Source of the DNA: Streptomyces sp. NBC_00464
Lineage (GTDB): Bacteria > Actinomycetota > Actinomycetes > Streptomycetales > Streptomycetaceae
Direction: 5' to 3'
NCBI RefSeq assembly: GCF_036013915.1
Contig: NZ_CP107900.1
Coordinates: 181,316-245,315 of the forward strand
DNA: 64,000 nucleotides
A program made the position numbers and the translations under genes. Positions 16,866 to 25,959 of the stretch are shown in pieces. Positions within the stretch are counted from its first letter, which is position 1. Each line of letters begins with the position of its first letter. The notes below the pieces were generated by a model. That model had not been told where the DNA came from, did no database searches, and saw only the letters and a list, made by a program, of their open reading frames with translations.

Positions 16866-16916
16866 GGCCCTGTTCTCGTATAGCTACCGCCAAGTGGCGT
16901 GTAGCACTGAGTAACT
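16866..16916 (-). repeat. 51-bp repeat, copy A (inverted relative to copy B)
   Basis: Read on the minus strand, this matches the sequence at 30598-30648 at 48 of 51 positions (for example gcggtagctatacgagaaca is identical). Similarity ends abruptly on both sides. It sits between the divergent Tn3 transposase and the winged-helix gene, where Tn3-family elements keep their resolution site. Confidence 0.75.
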
Positions 16917-16978
16917 TCCGTAGCCCCTCGTTTCCCCGCCTGGGTCGCCTCGTTGAGCTGAACGAGTGACGGCGAAGG

Positions 16979-19129
16979 ATGGGGCGCATGCGGCAGGACT
17001 GGGAGCCGGAAGACCTGATCGAGGTCTGGACGCTGCTCGAAGACGACATGAAGAAGGTACGGAACAAGTCCGGGGCGACCCGGTTGGGATTTGCGCTGTT
17101 GCTCAAGTTCTTCGAGGTGGAGGCCCGGTTCCCGGAGTCCGCCAAGGAGATGCCCGCGGCGGCGGTGGAGTACGTGGCCCAGCAGGTGAAGGTCCCCGCC
17201 GAGGCGTGGGACGCCTACGACTGGCAGGGCGACCGGATCAAGCGGCACCGCAAGGAGATCCGGGAGGCGTATGGGTTCCGGGCGAACACCGAGGAGGACC
17301 AGGAGCGGCTGGCCGAGTGGCTGGCCGCTGAGCTGTGTCCGGTGGAGCTGTCGCGGGATCGGCTGGCGGCAGCGGTGGTGGCACGCTGCCGTAACGACCA
17401 CATCGAGCCGCCGGCCCCAGGCCGGGTCGGGCGGCTGGTGGGCAAGGCGGTCAAGGACTTCGAGGCCCAGTTCTGCCGCAGCAGGATGGAGCGGATCTCA
17501 CACGCGACGCGGTCGCGCCTGGAGGACCTGGTCGCCGGCAGCCACGACGAGACGGGCGAGGGAGCGGACGGCCATGATGCGGTGTCGGCCGGCGGGCGTT
17601 CGCACTTCGCCGAGCTGAAGGCCGACCCGGGGGCGCCGGGCCTGGAGAGCCTGCTGGCGGAGGTGAACAAGCTTCAGCGGGTGCGGCGGCTGGAGCTGCC
17701 CGCGGACTTGTTCGCGGACGTGTCGGAGAAGCTGGTGGACGCGTGGCGGGCGCGGGCGTCGAAGGAGTACCCGGCGAACCTGGAGCGGATGAAGCCGCCG
17801 CGGCGCCTGACGCTACTGGCCGCGCTGTGTCATGTGCGGCAGACGGAGATCACCGACTCGCTGGTGGACCTGTTCATCCAGCTCGTGCTGAAGATCAACA
17901 CCCGGGCGGAGCGGAAGGTCGACAAGGAGCTGAACGCCGAGCTGAAGAAGGTCCGGGGCAAGGAGGGGATGCTGCTGCGGGTCGCGGAGGCGGCGCTGTC
18001 CGAGCCGTCCGGCACCGTGCGGCGGGTGATCTATCCGGTGGTCGGCGGGGAGAAGACGCTGAAGGCGCTGGCAGCGGAGGCCGCGGCGAACGAGGCCCGC
18101 TACAAGGCGAGGGTCCGCACGGTGCTGCGGTCGTCGTACTCGGCGCACTGGCGCCGGATGCTCTCGCCGCTGCTGGGCGCGCTGGAGCTGAAGTGCAACA
18201 ACACTGCCTACCGGCCGGTGATGGACGCTATCGATCTGCTCCAGCGCTACCTGGACCAGCCGCTGAAGGAGGGCGCGTTCTTCGATCCGGCGGAGAGCGT
18301 GCCGCTCGCGGGGGTGGTGCCCGAGCACTGGCGGGCGGCGGTGGTGGACGACAAGGGCCGTGTCGAGCGCATCCCGTACGAGCTGTGCGTGCTGGTCGCT
18401 TTGCGGGACGCGGTGCGGCGCCGGGAGATTTGGGTGGTGGGGGCGAACCGGTGGCGTAACCCGGAGGACGACCTGCCGGCGGACTTCGAGGACAACCGGG
18501 ACGTGCACTACGCCGCGCTGGGCCAGCCGCAGGACGCCGGGGAGTTCATCGCCGCCCTGCAAGGCAAGCTCCGCACCTCGCTGGACCGCTTCGAGCAGGC
18601 GCTGGCGGAGGGCACGACCGGCGGGGTGGCGATCGTCAAGAAGCACGGCGAGCCGTGGATCAGGGTCTCCCCACGCGACAAGCTGGAGGAGCCCGAGAGC
18701 CTGGTGGCCATCAAGGGCGAGATCGAGCGGCGCTGGGGCACCATCGACCTGCTGGACATCCTGAAATACGCCGAGTTCGACACGGACTTCATCGCCGAGT
18801 TCACCTCGGTCGCCACCAGAGAGATGCTGTCCAAGGATGTGCTGCGGCGCCGGCTGCTGCTGGTCCTGTTCGGTCTGGGCACGAACATGGGGATCAAGCG
18901 GGTCGCGGTGACGGGCAAGCACGGCGAGTCGGAGGCGACGCTGCGGCGGGTGCGGCACCTCTTCGTCAACCGCGCCAACATGCGCGCGGCCTTGCGCAAG
19001 CTGGTGAACGCCACCTTCGCCGTCCGCGATGAGATGTGGTGGGGCACGGGCACTGCGTGCGCCTCCGACAGCCGCAAGTTCGGCGCATGGTCCAGCAACC
19101 TGATGACCGAGTGGCACCAGCGCTACCGA
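16979..19129 (+). pseudogene. tnpA: Tn3-family transposase, N-terminal 717 residues (interrupted gene)
   Basis: The N-terminus is of the DUF4158 type (DWEPEDLIEVWTLLEDDMKK, RNKSGATRLGFALLLKFFEV). The body has the Tn3 DDE region up to GTNMGIKRVAVTGKHGESEA, LFVNRANMRAALRKLVNATF and KFGAWSSNLMTEWHQRYR. The transposase frame then stops matching at 19128. The frame stays open to 19174 by chance. The missing part ([13 protein letters not shown] onward) is at 24890-25786, so the gene was split by the 5.76-kb element in between. Rejoined, it would encode about 1015 residues, the usual Tn3 length. Confidence 0.88.
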
Positions 19130-19280
19130 ACTGGAGTAGGAGCGGGTTCCCCGGAGCTCTCCCTCGCCGCGTAGCCGCATCTCAGCAGCTCAACCACCAA
19201 CCGCAGTCCGAACGCCAGCCGTACGGGATTCCGCCAGTTTCACCAGGATTCATGGAGAGATTCGTGTAATCTGCCGTGCT

Positions 19281-20474
19281 GTGGTGGATTCCAGGACACG
19301 CCTGCTGTCCGTCGTACGGCCCCGCGGGGGTGGCGACGCCGAGGACCCTACCGAGGAGCCGGTGCTGGAGCCGGACCTGGCCGACATCGTCACGCTGCAG
19401 CGGCGCCAGTCGGCCGCCCTCACCGATGGGGACGAGGAGTCGTTCTTCCTGGACACCGTCGCCGAGTACCAGTGGGCCCGGGACGCGGCCGGGCTGGCGG
19501 TCACGACGCTGGACCGGCTGGTCAAGCCGGTCATCGAGATCTGCCAGCACTACGGCCTGGTGCCATGGCGGCTCACCCCTCGGCAGGTCGACCGGTACTT
19601 CGCCGGGCCGGGCAAGCGCGGCCGCTCCACGGTCCGGCAGAAGATGAATCAGATCGACCACTACTTCGCGTTCCTCGAACAGCGCTATGCCGGAGAGATC
19701 GCCCGCCGGTTCGGGGCGGCTGTCGAGTCGCCCATCGACCCGTTCAACCGGCCGAAGCACCGCGGGGACTTCGGGCTGCGGGTGCCACCGTCACACCGGG
19801 CCACCCGGGAGTTCTTCGCCGGTTGGCGCAACTCGTTGGAAGACGCGCGTAAGCCCGTCATCGCCCGCCGCGACTACGTGATGGGCAAGCTCACCTACAT
19901 CTCTGGAGTGCGGGCCGCCGAACTGTGCGGCGTGTGCATCGGAGACGTCCACTGGGAGTCCGGGCAGTGGGGCCGCTTCCTCGTCAACGGCAAAGGCGCC
20001 CACGGTTCCGGTCCCCGGCAGCGGGAGGCATACCTGTTCCAGGAGGGCCGCGACCTCCTGTGGTGGTACATCGAGGAGGTCCGGGGCGAGTTCAGCGACG
20101 ACCCGGAGGACCCGAGGGCACCGTTGTTCCCTTCCGAACGCCTGCCGCCGGCGGTCGCGGCGCTGAACGTGCCGACGCCGGGCATCGCGGTGACGCCGTC
20201 GACCTTCCGCAAGGCGCTGAAGACGGCCGGGCAGCGGTTCCTCACCGGCCCGGTCACCCATCTTCACCCCCACCTGCTAAGACATGCTTGCGCGACCCAC
20301 AACTATGAGCGCGGGATGTCGCTGTGGGAGGTGCAGAAAATGCTCGGACACGACCGGCCAACGACCACGGTTTCGTACCTCGCGACCGCTCACGCGGATC
20401 CTGAGGTGGCGAGCCTGGCCGCCTCCGGGCGGGCCGTGCAGCGACTGGTGATGGACAAGGGGAATCTGCGGTGA
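19281..20474 (+). CDS. Tyrosine recombinase of the inserted element (first)
   Basis: The protein has 397 residues. The N-terminal core-binding domain covers about 60-170 (DRLVKPVIEICQHYGLVPWR, VRQKMNQIDHYFAFLEQRYA). The catalytic domain has SGVRAAELCGVCIGDVHW (Arg, about 207), HPHLLRHACATH (HxxRH, about 330) and LGHDRPTTTVSYLATAH (His, and the Tyr in VSYLA). The stop overlaps the next gene (gtga), so the three recombinase-module genes are likely cotranscribed and coupled. It should act together with the second recombinase in excision and integration. Confidence 0.88.
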   Translation: MVDSRTRLLSVVRPRGGGDAEDPTEEPVLEPDLADIVTLQRRQSAALTDGDEESFFLDTVAEYQWARDAAGLAVTTLDRLVKPVIEICQHYGLVPWRLTPRQVDRYFAGPGKRGRSTVRQKMNQIDHYFAFLEQRYAGEIARRFGAAVESPIDPFNRPKHRGDFGLRVPPSHRATREFFAGWRNSLEDARKPVIARRDYVMGKLTYISGVRAAELCGVCIGDVHWESGQWGRFLVNGKGAHGSGPRQREAYLFQEGRDLLWWYIEEVRGEFSDDPEDPRAPLFPSERLPPAVAALNVPTPGIAVTPSTFRKALKTAGQRFLTGPVTHLHPHLLRHACATHNYERGMSLWEVQKMLGHDRPTTTVSYLATAHADPEVASLAASGRAVQRLVMDKGNLR

Positions 20475-20818
20475 AGTGGAATCTGCGCTGGGCAGCGGCC
20501 AAGCGTGACATCTGGCGGCCCAGCGACCTACTGGCCGCGTTCCAACAGGTCGGCTTCAACCCGTCGTTGAGCAAGGTCGCCGCCCTGTGGGGCGGCAAGC
20601 CGATCTCGGTGAGGCTGGACGACCTGGACAAGATGTGCGCCGCGCTGAACTGCACGGTCGCCGACCTGCTGGAGGCCGAGCCGCTGGCCGCCGCCGACGG
20701 AGACGAGCGGGAAACCGGCAAACGGGCGGTGGGGGCCGAGGATGGAGCGGTCCGACCGGTCCGACCGATCCCACGCAAGGGCCAGGGCCGCTCGCGCCGG
20801 TCGCTGCCGCCGAACTGA
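20471..20818 (+). CDS. XRE-family HTH protein of the recombinase module
   Basis: The protein has 115 residues from GTG 20471. The N-terminal Cro/C1-type helix-turn-helix spans about residues 5-70 (LRWAAAKRDIWRPSDLLAAF, DLDKMCAALNCTVADLLEAE). A low-complexity basic tail (PVRPIPRKGQGRSRRSLPPN) follows. Its placement between two recombinases suggests it sets directionality or represses the module, as tnpC-like or excisionase factors do in related elements; this is inference from position. Confidence 0.8.
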   Translation: MKWNLRWAAAKRDIWRPSDLLAAFQQVGFNPSLSKVAALWGGKPISVRLDDLDKMCAALNCTVADLLEAEPLAAADGDERETGKRAVGAEDGAVRPVRPIPRKGQGRSRRSLPPN

Positions 20819-20822
20819 CGCC

Positions 20823-23135
20823 GTGGCGCGACGGAAGACATGGCCCGTCGGGCAGTGCCGGATCTGCCTGGGCTGGGGCGAGAAGCCGCAGTACGCCGAC
20901 TGCACCGCCTGCTCGTCCTGGCGGCATCTGCATCCCGAGCAGGCACCCTGTCGCCGCTGCGGGCACGCCGGCCACCTCAACACCGATGGGCTGTGCCGTC
21001 TGTGTCTGCAGGTCATCCGGACTTTCGACGCCGAATGGATTGCCGACCCTGTCGCCGGGCGGCCGTGCCAGCTCGCGCTGATCCTGCCCGGCATCCGTCT
21101 GCCCAGGTCACAGCCGATCGACCGCCCGCTGAAAGGGCGGCCGCGCGACGCGAGCCGGCCGCGGTCCTGGCTGGACCGTCAGCGGATCGCGTCGGCCGAG
21201 CCGAGCGACGACCCGCGCGTGTGCCCACCGGCCGTAAGCGGCCAGCTCCTCCTGTTCCGCCCGCGTCGACACCTCGCCCAGGAGCATGTCCGGCGCATCC
21301 GCGACCGGGACTTCGCCGACTACGACCGCCTGCAGGCCATCGCCATCGCCCAGGCCGCTGAGCAGGGCTTCAGCAAGGCGTGGTGGCGGGCGGCCTGCTG
21401 GATGATCCGGCTGGCCCTGGCCGTCCGGGACTCCGACGGCGAGGACCTGGTCGCCGAGGAAGTCCTCGACGATCTGCCCCGCAGCCAGAACGCGGTCGCC
21501 GACATCCTGCGCGAGGCCGGTCTTCTCCGCCCCCGCCTTCGCCGTCGGCCCATCATCCCGCCCAAGCTGCACCGCAGCTGCCGGCACTGCGACTGCTGGG
21601 GCTTTCGCTCTGTCTGCTCGGGCTGCAGCAGCTGGAGCACGTGGCCAGGCAGGCACCCGGTCGGCGACTGCGGTCGCTGCGGACGCCGAAGCGTCCCGCT
21701 GCTGAACGGCATCTGCCGGGCCTGCTGTCTCCACATCGATCAGCACGGCCCCGACGCACGAAAAGAGACATGGACCCAACTGTGGTTCGGCGGTGACCTC
21801 GCACCAAGGCTGGCAATCCGCCCTGGGGCTCTCGGCTACGACGCACCGCATCACAGGGCCCGGCAACGAGCCGCCGCCGCGCGCCCGCCCGCACCATCCA
21901 TCTCGCCGCACCTGGTCAACCCGGCCCAGACCGCGCTGTTCGACGCCCGGCGCGACTGGACCTGCATCACCGTCGGCGAGCTGGACCGCCTGCCTTCCCT
22001 CACCCCTGCCGCCGAAGCCCTGCTCGACGACTTCCGGCACCACGCGAAACAGCAGGGCTGGGACGAACAAGTATGGCGTCTCGCCGCCCGCAGCCTCCGC
22101 ATCCTGCTGGCCCGCCTCGGCGCCGACGCCCTCATCCACGAGGCTGACATCCGGTCCTTGCCCGCCGACCGGCCCGGCACCAGCGCACGACGGATCCTGC
22201 AGTTCCTCACCCGCCACGGTCTGGTCGTTCCCGACCCCGCCCGGCAAGTCGACATCCACCAGCGGGCCATCGACCAGCGCATCCAGACATTCCCCGAGGA
22301 CATCGCGGACGAACTCCGCAGCTGGGTCCTTGTCTTGCGCGGCGAAGGCCGCCGCGAACACCCCGCGATGCCGTTCGAGACGATCCGCAAGTACCTCGGC
22401 TACCTCCACCCGGTCCTGACGGACTGGGCCACCCGCGTCACCAGCCTGCGCGAGATCACCAAGGACGACATCCGGGACGCCCTCGCCCAGCGGCCCGGAC
22501 CGACCGGCCGAGATCTCCTCAGCGCACTGCGCAGCCTCTTCCAAGCCCTCAAGCAGGAACGGCTGATCTTCCGCGACCCCACCCGCGGGACCTCGCTGTC
22601 CACCAGCGAACGCCTGCCCGTCCCCATCCCCACCGACCGGCTCCGCGGCCTGATCGACCGAGCCGGCACACCGATGGCCAAGCTCGTCGTCGCGCTCGTC
22701 GCCATCCACGGGCTCGGCCGACGTGAGACCCGCTGCCTCCTCCTGGCCGATCTCGACCTCGCTCGCGGTCGTCTGACGGTCCGGCGGGGCCTGCCGCACA
22801 CCGTCTACCTGGATGAGCTCACGCACGCCCTCGCCGCCGACTGGGTCCGCGGCCGCCACCGGCGCTGGCCCCTGACGGCCAACCTCTACCTGCTGGTCAG
22901 TCAGCAGACCGTGGCCGACGACCGGCTACCGCCCGTCTCCACCATGGTCATGAACGACATCTTCCGGCCGCTCGGCCTGACTCTGTCCAAGCTCCGCCAG
23001 GATCGCATCCTCGACGAAGCCCGCCAGACCGCCGACCCCGTCCACCTCATGCGCGTCTTCGGCATCGCCGCCGAGACCGCGATGAAGTACATCTACACCG
23101 CCCACCCCGAACGCCGGTCCAGCCTCTGGCGATGA
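20823..23135 (+). CDS. Zinc-ribbon tyrosine recombinase (second, large)
   Basis: The protein has 770 residues from GTG 20823, four bases after the previous stop. There are two Cys-rich zinc-binding blocks. One is at about 10-65 (CRICLGWGEKPQYADCTAC, CRRCGHAGHLNTDGLCRLC). The other is at about 255-305 (CRHCDCWGFRSVCSGCSSW, CGRCGRRSVPLLNGICRACC). A core-binding region lies at about 430-560. The catalytic domain has HGLGRRETRCLLLADLDL (Arg) and, at the end, HLMRVFGIAAETAMKYIYTA with the probable nucleophilic Tyr in KYIYTAHPE. The zinc blocks may add DNA specificity. Upstream in-frame sequence from 20742 is shadow of the XRE gene. Confidence 0.82.
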   Translation: MARRKTWPVGQCRICLGWGEKPQYADCTACSSWRHLHPEQAPCRRCGHAGHLNTDGLCRLCLQVIRTFDAEWIADPVAGRPCQLALILPGIRLPRSQPIDRPLKGRPRDASRPRSWLDRQRIASAEPSDDPRVCPPAVSGQLLLFRPRRHLAQEHVRRIRDRDFADYDRLQAIAIAQAAEQGFSKAWWRAACWMIRLALAVRDSDGEDLVAEEVLDDLPRSQNAVADILREAGLLRPRLRRRPIIPPKLHRSCRHCDCWGFRSVCSGCSSWSTWPGRHPVGDCGRCGRRSVPLLNGICRACCLHIDQHGPDARKETWTQLWFGGDLAPRLAIRPGALGYDAPHHRARQRAAAARPPAPSISPHLVNPAQTALFDARRDWTCITVGELDRLPSLTPAAEALLDDFRHHAKQQGWDEQVWRLAARSLRILLARLGADALIHEADIRSLPADRPGTSARRILQFLTRHGLVVPDPARQVDIHQRAIDQRIQTFPEDIADELRSWVLVLRGEGRREHPAMPFETIRKYLGYLHPVLTDWATRVTSLREITKDDIRDALAQRPGPTGRDLLSALRSLFQALKQERLIFRDPTRGTSLSTSERLPVPIPTDRLRGLIDRAGTPMAKLVVALVAIHGLGRRETRCLLLADLDLARGRLTVRRGLPHTVYLDELTHALAADWVRGRHRRWPLTANLYLLVSQQTVADDRLPPVSTMVMNDIFRPLGLTLSKLRQDRILDEARQTADPVHLMRVFGIAAETAMKYIYTAHPERRSSLWR

Positions 23136-23386
23136 CAGGGCAACCGATGAAATGCGGGTCGCCGGGTGACGGAATGCGTGGAGCGGTCACCGGGGCGAGC
23201 TGCACCGCGAGCCCGTCGGCGCTCCTTTGCGCGGCGTCTTGATGTGCTCCGCAGGCAGGGACCGGCGTCGACGGTCTGTCCACCCACCGGCCAAATGTGA
23301 TCTGCGCCACATTTTCCTTCGCGTTGCCGTTGGACCCCGGTCGGGGGCCTCAAGGAGTGAAGGCACCTCTAACGAAGGGTTCTCTG

Positions 23387-24460
23387 ATGGCACACAACAA
23401 GTTGACGAAGTCCCAGACCAGGCTCGCGGTCCTGGTCACCGTCCGGCATGAAGGGATGCCCGCGGCCAAGGGCACAGGCGCGGCGCGGGCTGCGCTCCGG
23501 TGGCTGATGGGCCGTCCGATGCAGCAGCACCGGTCGGTGGCCAGGCGGGCGGGACTGCAGACGGACAGCGTCGCGACCCGGCTCGTGGTGATCCCCGACA
23601 GCGCATCGCTGCGCAAGCACTACGGCTCCGATCGCGTCCCCTTCATCATCGGAGCGTCCGTGCCGGCCGAAGCCGTGCAGCTCGTCCGGCGGTGTCAGAA
23701 CCTGATGCGGGCGGATTTGGTCAGGACGCTGCCGTTCAAGCGGCCGCTCACCCTGCTGCCGAGCGAGTACATCTACGGCAAGTTGGCACCGCTTGCGAAC
23801 CAGTGGCCGGTTCCTGTGGGCACTTGCGATGCCTACAAGGAGGCGCACGACGCGATGGTCGCCTACGTCATGAACGGCGACGAGGAGAAGGCCATGGACT
23901 TCGCCAAGAAGTGGCAGTTGACCATTCACAGGCGCTCGGCGGTCCTGAACGGCCTGCTGGGGATTAGGTGGGACGGAGTCGAGCTGTTCAACAACGACCG
24001 TGTGATCGCTGCACTCAACCGGCAGGTGAGGACCGAGCGGAACAACCTTCTACCGCTGTATGCGCGAAAGCTGGAGTATCGGCACATCGACTGCCTGGAC
24101 GATCCGGGCGCGGAGAGCAAGACCAGAAGCACACGCGGTATGAGCAGGCGGCGGACCGCGACCCGGCGCAATCCGGTTGAGGACCACGCGATGTACAGCC
24201 AGCCTTTCGGACATCACCCATGTCTGGATGCCCTGCTGGTCGACTTCAATCCCGAAGAGGCGCGCACTGTCGCCATGTACGTGTTCAGCAACACCAACGC
24301 GGATTGGCACGACGCCGCGCTACTGGCACAGGCGAAGAACCCGAAGCAGTTTGGCGAACGGGTGCGGCGCAAGTTCCTGCGTGCGATGCAGAAGCACCGT
24401 ACGACGGCGAACCCCGCCGCGTGCCAGCATGGCGCCGTGGCCGACGAGACTGGAGTCTGA
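23387..24460 (+). CDS. Cargo protein of the inserted element, unknown function
   Basis: The protein has 357 residues; the ATG at 23387 lies 8 bases after gaaggg, after a 250-bp leader without other genes. It is basic at the N-terminus (MAHNKLTKSQTRLAVLVTVR) with a mixed alpha/beta body (TLLPSEYIYGKLAPLANQWP, AYVMNGDEEKAMDFAKKWQL, TRGMSRRRTATRRNPVEDHA, DALLVDFNPEEARTVAMYVF). It shows no signal peptide, no membrane segment and no nucleotide-binding loop, and I recognise no family. Its position next to a small membrane protein and before a strong terminator marks the two as the payload of the element, possibly a defence or exclusion module. Confidence 0.65.
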   Translation: MAHNKLTKSQTRLAVLVTVRHEGMPAAKGTGAARAALRWLMGRPMQQHRSVARRAGLQTDSVATRLVVIPDSASLRKHYGSDRVPFIIGASVPAEAVQLVRRCQNLMRADLVRTLPFKRPLTLLPSEYIYGKLAPLANQWPVPVGTCDAYKEAHDAMVAYVMNGDEEKAMDFAKKWQLTIHRRSAVLNGLLGIRWDGVELFNNDRVIAALNRQVRTERNNLLPLYARKLEYRHIDCLDDPGAESKTRSTRGMSRRRTATRRNPVEDHAMYSQPFGHHPCLDALLVDFNPEEARTVAMYVFSNTNADWHDAALLAQAKNPKQFGERVRRKFLRAMQKHRTTANPAACQHGAVADETGV

Positions 24461-24463
24461 GCC

Positions 24464-24712
24464 ATGCTGAAGCTCATCTCCGAGCTGTCTGTATCAGGGC
24501 TGCCGATCTGGCTGATCGCGGCAATCCTGTTGATCAGCAGCCTAGCGACTCTGGTCCTCGCCTTGGCCAGGGCGCGGGCGAGCATCATTCGGGCGCACGG
24601 CGCATCCGGCCGCACCGTCGCCCTGTTCGAGAGCCGACTCCGCTACAAGCAATGGAAGATCGCGCACCGGGACCGGCAGCGAAAGTGGTCACGGCGCAGC
24701 GCGGACCAGTAG
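24464..24712 (+). CDS. Small single-pass membrane protein (cargo)
   Basis: The protein has 82 residues and starts four bases after the preceding stop, so it is almost certainly cotranscribed with the cargo gene upstream. A single hydrophobic helix spans about residues 11-33 (GLPIWLIAAILLISSLATLV). A basic cytoplasmic tail follows (RYKQWKIAHRDRQRKWSRRS). It could be a membrane effector partner of the 357-residue protein; no family was recognised. Confidence 0.68.
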   Translation: MLKLISELSVSGLPIWLIAAILLISSLATLVLALARARASIIRAHGASGRTVALFESRLRYKQWKIAHRDRQRKWSRRSADQ

Positions 24713-24725
24713 GGCAGGCCTCGGC

Positions 24726-24765
24726 TCCTGCTGCTCGGCACCGTAACTGGTGCCGAGCAGCAGGA
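24726..24765 (+). terminator. Strong hairpin terminator of the inserted element
   Basis: A perfect 17-bp stem (tcctgctgctcggcacc at 24726-24742, ggtgccgagcagcagga at 24749-24765) has the 6-base loop gtaact, 14 bases after the last cargo stop codon. Confidence 0.85.
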
Positions 24766-24889
24766 GGCCACGCGCGGGGCTAGCATGGTTGGCCTGACGC
24801 GAACCCACCCCACCCGAGGCCTCCATGCTCCAACCAGACGCGGGTTCCGCCCCGTTCGCGTCCAGGAATCCACGAACCCGCGCGCTTCG

Positions 24890-25786
24890 GGCCCCGGCGT
24901 GATGATCTACTGGCATGTCGAGCGGAAGTCCGTCTGCATCTACTCACAGCTGAAGTCCTGTTCGGCATCCGAGGTCGCCTCGGTGATCGAGGGCGTGCTG
25001 CGGCACTGCACCGACATGGTCGTTGACCGGCAGTACACCGACACGCACGGCGCCTCCATCGTTGGGTTCGCCTTCGCACACATGCTCGACTTCAAACTGA
25101 TGCCGAGGCTGAAGAACATCGGCTCGGCGAAGCTGTACCGACCCGCGGCCGGGGAGGACGACCAGTGGCCGAACCTGGGCCCGGTGCTCTCCACCAAGAC
25201 GATCGACTGGGACCTGATTGCCCAGCAGTACGACCAGATCGTGAAGTACACCACCGCCCTGCGCCTGGGTACCGCCGAGGCCGAGCAGGTCCTGCGTCGG
25301 TTCACCCGGGGAGGGCCGAAACACCCGACGTACCGGGCGATCGAGGAGCTGGGCCGGGCAGTGAGGACCTCGTTCGTCTGCGACTACCTGGCCGACGTCG
25401 AGACGCGGCAGGAGATCCACGAGGGGTTGCAGGTGGTGGAGAACTGGAACAGCGCGAACAAGGACCTGTTCTACGGCAAGGATGGCGACCTGGCCGGTGC
25501 GGACAAGGAGTCCCAGGAGGTGTCCATGCTCGCGCTGCACCTGCTCCAGTCGGCGCTGGTGCACGTCAACACGCTGCTGATGCAGGAGGTGCTGGCCGAT
25601 CCGAAGTGGGCGGACCAGCTCACCGACGCGGACCGCCGGGCGTTGTCGCCGCTGTTCTGGACGCACGTGAATCCGTACGGCAGGTTCGAGCTCGATATGG
25701 ACGGCCGCCTCGATCTCGGTCCTGGCGGAGCTGTCCCCGGCCAGCGGACGCAAGAACCGCAGCCGGCTGCCGCAGCAGCGCTCTGA
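24890..25786 (+). pseudogene. tnpA: Tn3-family transposase, C-terminal 298 residues (interrupted gene)
   Basis: It continues the transposase from 19129: [97 protein letters not shown]. It contains the last catalytic acidic residues of the Tn3 DDE domain and the natural C-terminus. It has no own start signal; the open frame upstream to 24785 belongs to the inserted element. Confidence 0.88.
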
Positions 25787-25898
25787 GGTACTTCCGTCGG
25801 GTCGCAGGGAGGATGGGTCCTTCCCCAGGAGCGCGGTGGGGACGGGAACCTGACCGTCTCGGGTGAGCGTCTCTCGGGTAAAGACGCTGTGTACCCGG

Positions 25899-25914
25899 CG
25901 TTAGGGCCCTAGCG
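25899..25914. promoter_or_regulatory. Dyad upstream of the NLR-like operon
   Basis: cgttaggg / ccctagcg form an imperfect 16-bp palindrome (7 of 8 pairs) 46 bases before the start of the short effector gene. It may be an operator, or part of the right end of the Tn3 element; the sequence does not decide. Confidence 0.35.
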
Positions 25915-25959
25915 TCATAGTGCGAATCGCGGGCAGCCAGTGACAGCAGGGGGTTGGGG

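Larger units (their letters stand above)
19129..24889 (+). mobile_element. 5.76-kb recombinase-borne element inserted in Tn3 tnpA
   Basis: Both ends are defined by the interrupted transposase frame (left junction about 19128 after cgctaccg, right junction about 24889 before ggccccggcgtg). The element carries, in one orientation, a tyrosine recombinase, a small XRE protein, a zinc-ribbon tyrosine recombinase and two cargo genes closed by a strong terminator. The arrangement of two different tyrosine recombinases plus a small protein recalls Tn554-type transposons. The motif gcgggttc occurs 13 bases inside the left junction and, inverted, 8 bases inside the right junction (gaacccgc 24874-24881); another copy lies at 24840-24847. 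These are candidate recombinase-binding ends. Confidence 0.8.

Noticed and set aside
25787..25959. Right terminal inverted repeat of the Tn3 element
   Set aside because: No 38-bp repeat matching a counterpart left of 16310 could be identified by eye, so no Tn3 boundary is claimed.
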